NCBI GenBank assembly: GCA_020433835.1
Contig: JAGRBY010000403.1
Location: 1-6,623, forward strand
Length of the DNA stretch: 6,623 nucleotides
Direction: 5' to 3'
Source: Anaerolineae bacterium
Lineage (GTDB): Bacteria; Chloroflexota; Anaerolineae; 4572-78; J111
The notes below the pieces were generated by a model. The model was not told where the DNA came from. It searched no databases and worked only from the letters and a program-made list of their open reading frames with translations. Numbering within the stretch: position 1 is the stretch's first letter; each line of letters begins with the position of its first letter. Positions 1-5,669 of the stretch are shown one piece after another. Made by a program: the position numbers and the translations under genes.

Positions 1-198
1 TTCCGGACCTTGCAACTGTTCGTGACCGTGCCAAAACAGCATTCCGCTAAAAGATTTTCATCTTTAGGTTGAGCTGCCAATTTTATAAAACAATTTTTCT
101 TTGCCTCAGCCTACTAACATAATACCGGCCGCGTTACAACTCGGCCTCAAAACTAACTGAATAAACGTCTTGTATTACGACCGACCCTTGACCAATTT
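1..198 (+). promoter_or_regulatory. AT-rich upstream region with a weak candidate promoter
   Basis: This region has no convincing complete gene. Bases 3-50 read in one frame as PDLATVRDRAKTAFR and a TAA stop, which could be the tail of an upstream gene, since composition turns AT-rich right after that stop; it is too short to call. Bases 47-67 form a weak AT-rich hairpin (CTAAA-A-GAT with ATCTTTAG, loop TTTC). The best promoter-like pair is a poor -35 (TTTTCT, 95-100) and a fair -10 (CATAAT, 118-123) with a 17-nt spacer. A short GC stem, GGCCG (127-131) with CGGCC (142-146), would lie in the resulting leader. I see no clear Shine-Dalgarno before the ATG at 199. The promoter reading is an inference from hexamer resemblance only. 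Confidence 0.3.
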
Positions 199-2082
199 AT
201 GAGATTTCTGTCCAACTACCAGCAATCGAAAGCACTATCTAAACGTTTCGTCATGCCCTGGCCTTTTTTATTCGTATGGCTCGCTATCCTCGTGGCCTGG
301 GCCGTGATGCTAATTTATCTTGGCCGGCAGCTTCTTGAACGCCAAACTTCGGACGATAAGGTGCTCAGCGCCGGATTTACTGCAACCCAGGTCGAACTTC
401 CGACCGCAACACCCCTACCCACCGACCCTCCGACTCCATCACCCAGCCCGACCGAACCCCCGCCGACAGAAGTAGCTACTTTGCCCGCCGAACCTGTATC
501 GTTCGCAACCGGGTCGGCACCGCCTACACCGCCGCCGGGTGGAACACTTTTAGCCCTGTCTCCCGCACCCGGCGCGGTGGGGTGGACTTCAACTGTTGAT
601 GGACAAAGTCATATGGGCGATGACAAAATCCACGTCGGTTTTTTCAAAGGGCACGTTTATCACGGCGCTCTTCAGTTCGATCTGTCCACCGTCCCGCCCG
701 GCTCCGACATCTTGTATGCCTCGCTCGAATTGACCGGCTTGAGTGACCGCAATCTGGGGCAAGGGGGCGTCTGGCAAGTGCGTTTACTGGCCCCGGAGAT
801 CGATGCGCTGTGGGCCAACCTCACCTATGACCGGCTGCGCTCGGCGGATGTCGCGGCCACGCTTCAGCCGGCATTCCCGGCCGAACAGTTGCGCTCGGCC
901 CAAACCGGCGTGTTTGTATTTGATGAAGCCCAGCGTGATATTCTGGAACAGCGGTTAGACACCGGCCAAATTTCATTTCGGATCGATGGCCCCAGCAGCG
1001 GTTTGGACAATCTCTTTACCTGGGCGGCTCAGCCTGATCTCCCGCCCACAACCGAACCATCCTCCGGCGATGCTCTGCCGCCCACCGCAGATCAGCCCAT
1101 CAAACTAACCATCATCACCGAGGCGCTGAATTACATCGTTGTCACCAGTACCCCAACACCGGAGAACGTGCTGACCGTCGCCGCTTATCTCGATGCGCCG
1201 CCCACCATTACCCCGCTGCCCAACTGGGTCACCCCCATCATCGTCACCTCGACGCCCGCTCCGGCTAACGAGGCCACTGCCGCCTATCAGGCTCAGGTTG
1301 CCACGGCCGAAGCCCATGTCTTTGGCACCGCCACGCCTTTGCCCATTAACGTGTGGACCGCTACCCCAACGCCGCTGCTCCAACCGCTGGCCGAACTGCC
1401 GCAGGTGACGCCAACAGCCACCCGACTGCCGGTTCCGCAGGCGTTGATCGGCAAAATTGCGTTTGTGTCGGATCGGGCCGGCAGCAGCGACGGCCAGGCG
1501 GGCAACTACGTTTTTGTGATGGATGCTGACGGCAGCAACCTCTCGCTGCTGGCCGATCGCACTATCTATGAGGCGGCTCTGGCACGTGATCAATTTTCGG
1601 CCGACCAATACGTGCGGGCTTTTGCCGATAAGGTTCAGCAGGAGAGCGGCCAAACGCTCGGCATTTTTGTTTATGATTACTACATCAACCGGGCCGAACA
1701 ACTGACCCGCTTTGATGTCGGCATGGCTACGCAGCCGGCCTGGTCGCCTACCCAGGATCGCTTTGCCTTTGTTTCGAACAACAGCAGTGCCGAGGAGATT
1801 TGGGCCATGAATCGCGACGGTGGCTACCTGGTGCAGTTGACCCGCAACGGAGACGACGCGCTTAATCGCCATCCATCCTATTCGCCCGACGGATCGCAGC
1901 TTGTTTTTTGGTCGAACCGGAGCGGACGCGCTCAAATTTGGATGATGGATACCGAAGGCCGCGACCAGCGTATTCTGTCTGAAAGCAGTTTTAACGACTG
2001 GGATCCGGTCTGGGTTAAATATACTGATCCGGTTATGCGTCCTTTACCCGGCGAACAAACCGGCCCACCTGAGTTGCAGTAG
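199..2082 (+). CDS. Membrane-anchored surface protein: DNRLRE/CBM96-like domain, Thr/Pro linker, TolB/PD40-type beta-propeller
   Basis: This is a 627-residue protein whose exact function I do not recognise. Residues 1-21 are basic (SKALSKR). A single hydrophobic helix follows at about 22-43 with no clear cleavage site, so it is read as a signal anchor with the rest outside the cell. Residues about 60-115 are Pro/Thr-rich. Residues about 115-285 resemble DNRLRE/CBM96-type beta-sandwiches, with the typical pattern GALQFDLSTVPPGSDILYAS followed by a SLELTG strand. Residues about 310-412 are a repeated Thr/Pro linker. Residues about 415-627 carry PD40/TolB propeller strands: GKIAFVSDR, then YVFVMDADGSNLSLL, PAWSPTQDRFAFVSN with EEIWAMNRDG, and PSYSPDGSQLVFWSN with AQIWMMDTEG. 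Only about four blades are visible, and the second is degenerate, without an SPDG turn. The ATG at 199 is the first ATG after an in-frame TAA at 154; it lacks a clear ribosome site, and an alternative ATG lies at 253. The gene ends 9 nt before the glycosyltransferase gene. A role in surface binding or protein-protein contact is inference. Confidence 0.85.
   Translation: MRFLSNYQQSKALSKRFVMPWPFLFVWLAILVAWAVMLIYLGRQLLERQTSDDKVLSAGFTATQVELPTATPLPTDPPTPSPSPTEPPPTEVATLPAEPVSFATGSAPPTPPPGGTLLALSPAPGAVGWTSTVDGQSHMGDDKIHVGFFKGHVYHGALQFDLSTVPPGSDILYASLELTGLSDRNLGQGGVWQVRLLAPEIDALWANLTYDRLRSADVAATLQPAFPAEQLRSAQTGVFVFDEAQRDILEQRLDTGQISFRIDGPSSGLDNLFTWAAQPDLPPTTEPSSGDALPPTADQPIKLTIITEALNYIVVTSTPTPENVLTVAAYLDAPPTITPLPNWVTPIIVTSTPAPANEATAAYQAQVATAEAHVFGTATPLPINVWTATPTPLLQPLAELPQVTPTATRLPVPQALIGKIAFVSDRAGSSDGQAGNYVFVMDADGSNLSLLADRTIYEAALARDQFSADQYVRAFADKVQQESGQTLGIFVYDYYINRAEQLTRFDVGMATQPAWSPTQDRFAFVSNNSSAEEIWAMNRDGGYLVQLTRNGDDALNRHPSYSPDGSQLVFWSNRSGRAQIWMMDTEGRDQRILSESSFNDWDPVWVKYTDPVMRPLPGEQTGPPELQ
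1138..1356 (+). repeat. Imperfect tandem Thr/Pro protein repeat inside the first gene
   Basis: Residues about 314-386 contain two related units of roughly 30-40 residues. The first runs VVTSTPTPENVLTVAAYLDA and on to ITPLPNW. The second runs IVTSTPAPANEATAAYQAQV and on to GTATPLPINVW. The shared frame is VTSTPxPxN, then TxAAY, then TPLPxxxW. A partial third unit, TATPTPLL, follows at once. The DNA has diverged, so the repeat is clearer in protein than in bases. Repeats of this kind are familiar as stalks in Chloroflexota surface proteins and probably act as an extended spacer. Confidence 0.65.
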
Positions 2083-2085
2083 GAG
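2081..2085 (+). promoter_or_regulatory. Shine-Dalgarno AGGAG overlapping the upstream stop codon
   Basis: AGGAG begins inside the TAG stop of the preceding gene and lies 6 nt before the ATG at 2092. It fixes the start of the glycosyltransferase gene. The overlap suggests that the two genes are translated from one mRNA, possibly with coupling. Confidence 0.8.
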
Positions 2086-2091
2086 ACCGCC

Positions 2092-3600
2092 ATGACGCAT
2101 CGACCACTACAGCTTGGAGTAGCCGCCAGTGTCGTTATCGTCGCTGTGGTTGTGTATGGGCAAACGCTGGCACCTTCAATTACCTGGCAGCACGGCGGTG
2201 CCGACAGCGGTGACTTGGCCGCTGCCGTGGCTACCCTGGGCGTACCCCATCCGCCCGGCTATCCGACTTATGTGCTGGCTGGTTACGCCTGGAGCCGACT
2301 GCCCTTCGGCGGCGATCTGGCCTATCGGCTTAATCTTTTTTCAGCTGTTGGCGCAGCTTTGGCCGCCGGATTGACAGCGCTAACGGTAATGCAGTGGCGG
2401 CAATGGCCTACTATGCCCCCTGTTTCTCCGCTATCCGGATCGTTAACTGAAGGAGCCTTATGCATCGGGGCGGGCGTGGCCGGACTGTTTCTGGCGTTTG
2501 CGCCTCTGGTTTGGTCACAGGCCACCATCACCGAGGTCTACGCGCCCGGTCTGGCCGCCTTGTGTTTGCTGAATTGGCTGATGCTGACGTGGCGGGTGAC
2601 CCCATCGACCAAAGATGGGCTGTTGGTGGTACTGGCCGGGCTGACGCTGGGTCTCGGTTTTGGCCTGCTGCCCCAAATTGTGCTGGTGGGGCCGGGGTTA
2701 CTGTTGCTTCTGAGCCGCGGACAGAGGCCATCGCCCCAATTTTGGCATCACACCATGCTTTTTCTGTTGGGGACGGTGGTGGGGCTGAGTGTCTTTATTT
2801 ATTTGCCGGTTAGAGCCGTGGCCCAACCTTTTATTAACTGGGGAAATCCCTCTAGCCCTATCCGTTTTTGGTCGATGGTCACCGCCGCGCCGTACCATCA
2901 TTATCTGGAGCTGTTGGAACCCATCGATTGGCTGAAACGGCTGGGATCGAGCGCCGTCTATGTGCAGCAGAGTTTAAGCTGGTCGGGGGTAGGCTTAGCC
3001 GTGTTGGGCGGCTGTGTGTTGTGGTTGCGTGATCGGCTGTTTTTGACCTATCTCTTAAGTTTAAGCGTTTTGACCTTTATTTTTCGCACCGTCTACCCGG
3101 TTATGGGAAACAGGGTTTATTTGCTACCGGCCTTAGCCTGTCTGGCACTGTTGATCGGTCTGGGGACGGCCTGGCTGTTGGAAAAGGTACGCCATCACGT
3201 GGGCCAGACCGGAATGATTATCGTTGGGCTGAGTTTGCTGATCACCTTGGCAATCCGCGCCAGCACGCTGGCTCCCCAGTTCGATTTAAGCGATGACCAT
3301 CAAGCGGCTCAATTTGGGCAGGAGACGTTGGCTAATCTCCCGCCGCGGGCTATGGTTTTGTCCGGCCAAGATGATACAACCTTTAGCTTGTGGTACCGGC
3401 AAGCGCTGGGGCAGCGGCCCGATGTGGTGGTGGTTGATAAGCGACTGCTCTATTTCGACTGGTATCGCGATCATCTCAGCCATCATTATCCCGATTTGAC
3501 CCTTGCGGAGGACGCGACTCCACCCTTTGCTTCAACGCGCCCGCTGTTTGAGTTAGCCGGTGAATCGCACTATCAGCTTTCGCAGTCTGCCTTTGAATAA
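2092..3600 (+). CDS. DUF2723/TMEM260-like polytopic glycosyltransferase (putative protein O-mannosyltransferase)
   Basis: This 502-residue integral membrane protein belongs by motif to DUF2723, the family of animal TMEM260, an ER protein O-mannosyltransferase. The hallmark lies just after the first helix (about 9-27): GADSGDLAAAV (36-46) then TLGVPHPPGYPTYVL (48-62). The acidic D38/D41 pair and the HPPGYP loop match the active-site loop expected of a GT-C fold enzyme. Many further hydrophobic helices follow up to about residue 390. The last 100 residues are soluble and typical of the family: LPPRAMVLSGQDDTTFSLWY (416-435), then GQRPDVVVVDKRLLYFDWY. The expected reaction is transfer of a sugar from a polyprenyl-phosphate donor to Ser/Thr of an exported protein outside the membrane; this is inferred from the family, and bacterial members are poorly characterised. 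The protein looks full length, though some relatives have a longer C-terminal part. Its neighbours on both sides are Thr/Pro-rich exported proteins, which suits a protein glycosylation role. A polysaccharide acceptor is the main alternative. Confidence 0.85.
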   Translation: MTHRPLQLGVAASVVIVAVVVYGQTLAPSITWQHGGADSGDLAAAVATLGVPHPPGYPTYVLAGYAWSRLPFGGDLAYRLNLFSAVGAALAAGLTALTVMQWRQWPTMPPVSPLSGSLTEGALCIGAGVAGLFLAFAPLVWSQATITEVYAPGLAALCLLNWLMLTWRVTPSTKDGLLVVLAGLTLGLGFGLLPQIVLVGPGLLLLLSRGQRPSPQFWHHTMLFLLGTVVGLSVFIYLPVRAVAQPFINWGNPSSPIRFWSMVTAAPYHHYLELLEPIDWLKRLGSSAVYVQQSLSWSGVGLAVLGGCVLWLRDRLFLTYLLSLSVLTFIFRTVYPVMGNRVYLLPALACLALLIGLGTAWLLEKVRHHVGQTGMIIVGLSLLITLAIRASTLAPQFDLSDDHQAAQFGQETLANLPPRAMVLSGQDDTTFSLWYRQALGQRPDVVVVDKRLLYFDWYRDHLSHHYPDLTLAEDATPPFASTRPLFELAGESHYQLSQSAFE

Positions 3601-3672
3601 GAAGCTAATTTTTACATTTTGAATATGTTTTCCCTATCGACAGGTTGAATCCAACAAGAAAGGTTGTACTCG
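3601..3672 (+). promoter_or_regulatory. Short AT-rich gap with a ribosome site and a possible weak promoter
   Basis: The gap between the second and third genes is AT-rich compared with the coding DNA. A TTTACA hexamer at 3611-3616 is a good -35 match, but the region 16-18 nt downstream (CCTATCGA, 3633-3640) is a poor -10, so an internal promoter is only possible. AGAAAGG at 3657-3663 is a plausible Shine-Dalgarno lying 9 nt before the ATG at 3673. No terminator-like hairpin with a T-run is visible, so read-through from the upstream genes is likely. Confidence 0.4.
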
Positions 3673-5544
3673 ATGTCCAGTCAAACGTCTACTCGGAAAT
3701 TACTCAAAACTACGGTATTAGGGTTCGCTGTACTTCTCATCAACGTGCTGCTGCTGCGACCGTTTCAGCCGGCCGGGTTGCTGTCCGGTGATGACGGCAT
3801 CGCGCATGCGCAGACGGGGCCGGCTGACGACACGCCCACGCCCATCCCCACGGCCCAACAGCCGACAATTATTATCGTCCCGATTCCGGATTCGGGCAGT
3901 GGCGGAACGGGTGGTAGTGGGGGTAACGGCAGCTCTGGTACCAACGGCAGTGGGCAAACCTCCAATAATGACGACGATGATAACGAAGATAATGACGACC
4001 CAACGCCCACCTTTACGCCGCTGCCGTCAACTACACCGACCCTCTCTGCGCCGGAGGTGGTTATTATAGAAGTCACCCCCAGCCAGACAGAGACGGTTGC
4101 CATTCCACCCCCACAACCCCCGGTTACCGAGGAACCGCCTGTGGCGGAAGCCTCGCCAACCACGGTTGTGCCGACCGGGCCGGAATTGATTAACAATTCG
4201 CCACCCGACGGTATTTCGCCGCTGGCCGGCAACGGAGCGATTTATCGGATTCCGGCCGATCCCAATCGAACGCCGGTCGAGCTTATGGTTGAACTGACGC
4301 GCGGAAAGTTAACGCTGACCGTACCGACCTTCCCGGAGTTGGACCTTGTGGTACGCATTGACGAAGACCCGGCTTTGGCTTTGAACTTACCTTTGCCCAT
4401 CCCCAACACTATCCGACCGACATCGCTCTTTAATCTGGATGTCTATCTGGTTAGCGGCAACACGGTTGTAGCCAAGGTTACCACCCATTCGCCGGAGTTA
4501 ATTTTAACAACCCAGCAGGCTGACCTGGCCCCCGACGAGCAGGTTGCCCTGCTGCGCTATCACGAACCCGGTGAGCAATACGAGTTTCCTCGCCAGGAGT
4601 ACGACACCAACACCCAAACCTTTGCCGCTTATTTGGATAAAACATCGCTCTTTATCCTTGGCGTGCAGTCTGGGCAGGCCAGCCTAGTGGCGCTCGCGCC
4701 GACACCTATTCCTACTGTGCCACCGTTTGACTCAGAACAGCTAACTACGCCCGACCCGGAGCCGGATGGAGCGTGGTTGTCTCTGTTGTGGTTATTTTTG
4801 GCCTTTCTGGTTATCTTTGCCGGGTTGATTGGCTTGTTTTTCTTGCTGGGCGGTGGTCGTGCTCTGGCTGCCCTTGTGGGTCGAACTCCCGCTGCCGGTG
4901 CGGCTGAGCAGTATCAAACCGGCGGGCTGCTGCTGGCTTTTCCCAAGCAAACGCTCGAAGTTCGCTCACCGATCCAGGTCGATCTGGCCGCGCTGCCGAC
5001 CAATCCGCCCCGTTGGACCGGCAGCGAAACACGCGCGGCCTCGGCCCAGGTCGATCTGCCGACTGTCGGAGTGCTTGGTTATATTAGTACGCTCAAACCC
5101 AATATGCCCTATCTGCGCCAGGCCCTCGTTATCCCCACCGGCGTTAAACTGATCGGCTGGGACGAAACCAACTTCCGGCTGAGCAAACTGAGCTACGCTA
5201 TCGCCGCCGGTTATATGGATTGGCCCGATCAGGCTGAAAGTTTTAGCCACCTGCACGATCTGCAAGCCGGTGATGAGATTGAGATCAGGAGCAGTTCCGG
5301 TTCGGTCTATCAATACCGCGTTGATGATGTGCAGAGCTATCAGGCCGAACACAACGTCCGCATCGACATCCCGCAGACGGCTCCCGGCCCACAGCTCTTG
5401 TTGACGGCCTGGAGTGAACCCTATGATCTGGATAATCAGGAATTCAGAGATTACGTGGTTATCCATGCGCGGGTAGAGCAGACCGAGGACGTGAACCCCA
5501 CCAACTCAACTGAAGCGCACACGCTCATGCCATCGTCCGCTTGA
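3673..5544 (+). CDS. Exported two-helix membrane protein with a catalytically dead sortase-like C-terminal domain
   Basis: This is a 623-residue protein. An in-frame TTG at 3664 directly abuts the AGAAAGG ribosome site and is too close, so I use the ATG at 3673. A basic start (RKLLK) and a hydrophobic core at about 13-28 precede a possible AHA cleavage site after residue 46. Next come a Gly/Ser/Asn-rich stretch (74-99), an acidic run DDDDNEDNDD (100-109) and a Pro/Thr-rich stalk (110-170). Residues about 172-338 look like a beta-domain ending in the common pattern LLRYHEPGEQYEF then TSLFILGV. One membrane helix lies at about 368-392, followed by Arg residues. The C-terminus (about 475-605) matches the sortase layout: FSHLHDLQAGDEIEI, VYQYRVDDV, LLLTAW, then FRDYVVIHARV. 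Where sortases have the GH and TC catalytic residues it has G-Y514 and T-A579; Arg592 is kept. It therefore cannot act as a classical transpeptidase. A structural, scaffold or sensing role is inference. Confidence 0.8.
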   Translation: MSSQTSTRKLLKTTVLGFAVLLINVLLLRPFQPAGLLSGDDGIAHAQTGPADDTPTPIPTAQQPTIIIVPIPDSGSGGTGGSGGNGSSGTNGSGQTSNNDDDDNEDNDDPTPTFTPLPSTTPTLSAPEVVIIEVTPSQTETVAIPPPQPPVTEEPPVAEASPTTVVPTGPELINNSPPDGISPLAGNGAIYRIPADPNRTPVELMVELTRGKLTLTVPTFPELDLVVRIDEDPALALNLPLPIPNTIRPTSLFNLDVYLVSGNTVVAKVTTHSPELILTTQQADLAPDEQVALLRYHEPGEQYEFPRQEYDTNTQTFAAYLDKTSLFILGVQSGQASLVALAPTPIPTVPPFDSEQLTTPDPEPDGAWLSLLWLFLAFLVIFAGLIGLFFLLGGGRALAALVGRTPAAGAAEQYQTGGLLLAFPKQTLEVRSPIQVDLAALPTNPPRWTGSETRAASAQVDLPTVGVLGYISTLKPNMPYLRQALVIPTGVKLIGWDETNFRLSKLSYAIAAGYMDWPDQAESFSHLHDLQAGDEIEIRSSSGSVYQYRVDDVQSYQAEHNVRIDIPQTAPGPQLLLTAWSEPYDLDNQEFRDYVVIHARVEQTEDVNPTNSTEAHTLMPSSA

Positions 5545-5560
5545 TGACCGTGTGTACGCT
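5514..5560 (+). other. Imperfect hairpin spanning the stop codon of the sortase-like gene
   Basis: Left arm 5514-5528 (AGCGCACACGCTCAT) pairs with right arm 5544-5560 (ATGACCGTGTGTACGCT). This gives 14 pairs with one C-C mismatch (5524/5548), a TA bulge at 5555-5556 and a 15-nt loop that contains the start of the TGA stop. No T-run follows, so it is not a canonical intrinsic terminator. It could attenuate read-through or protect the mRNA end, but it could also be chance in GC-rich sequence. Confidence 0.35.
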
Positions 5561-5669
5561 CCGGCGCGAGATGAGCAACATTTGGTCGCTCTACCGTAAC
5601 TCTGCTTTTGTTCTATTCAACAAACCTGAAAAGACACAACGATGTGTCTGTCGATTGTAACGGTGCAAT
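5545..5669 (+). other. Gap before the DUF4012 gene, without a clear gene
   Basis: This 125-nt gap holds the right arm of the stop-codon hairpin, a perfect 6-bp inverted repeat TTTGTT/AACAAA (5607-5612 and 5619-5624, 6-nt loop), and a second small hairpin, ACAACGA with TCGATTGT, at about 5637-5658. A 38-codon reading frame (5544-5660) begins at an ATG overlapping the TGA stop (TGATG), but its Cys/Arg-rich content does not look like a protein. I see no strong promoter and no good Shine-Dalgarno before the next gene. Confidence 0.4.

Noticed and set aside
3..50. C-terminal tail of an upstream gene (PDLATVRDRAKTAFR then TAA)
   Set aside because: It is plausible because the AT-rich gap begins just after, but 15 codons are too few to call; another frame also stays open to a TGA at 70-72.
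81..90. Palindrome TTTTATAAAA as an operator or terminator
   Set aside because: It is a short pure A/T palindrome in an AT-rich region and is expected by chance; no second copy or GC stem supports it.
1105..1935. 276-codon open frame on the minus strand
   Set aside because: It lies entirely inside the first gene, opposite recognisable PD40 and Thr/Pro sequence. Its translation is low-complexity Arg/Gly-rich with no family motif, as expected for the antisense of GC-biased codons.
3664..3672. TTG start for the pseudo-sortase gene
   Set aside because: The ribosome site AGAAAGG ends directly before this TTG, leaving no spacing, while the ATG at 3673 has a normal 9-nt spacing.
4966..5466. 166-codon open frame on the minus strand
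   Set aside because: It is antisense to the sortase-like domain, whose motifs are clear in the + frame; I saw no motif or ribosome site for the minus frame.
199..5544. LPXTG-type sorting signals in the neighbouring proteins as substrates for the sortase-like domain
   Set aside because: Neither exported protein ends in an LPXTG-like motif followed by a hydrophobic segment and basic tail, and the sortase-like domain lacks its catalytic residues.
5544..5660. 38-codon frame starting at TGATG, overlapping the stop of the pseudo-sortase gene
   Set aside because: The overlap would suit translational coupling, but the product (Cys/Arg-rich, no helix or motif) does not look like a protein and no ribosome site is evident. 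Conservation in relatives would be needed to revive it.
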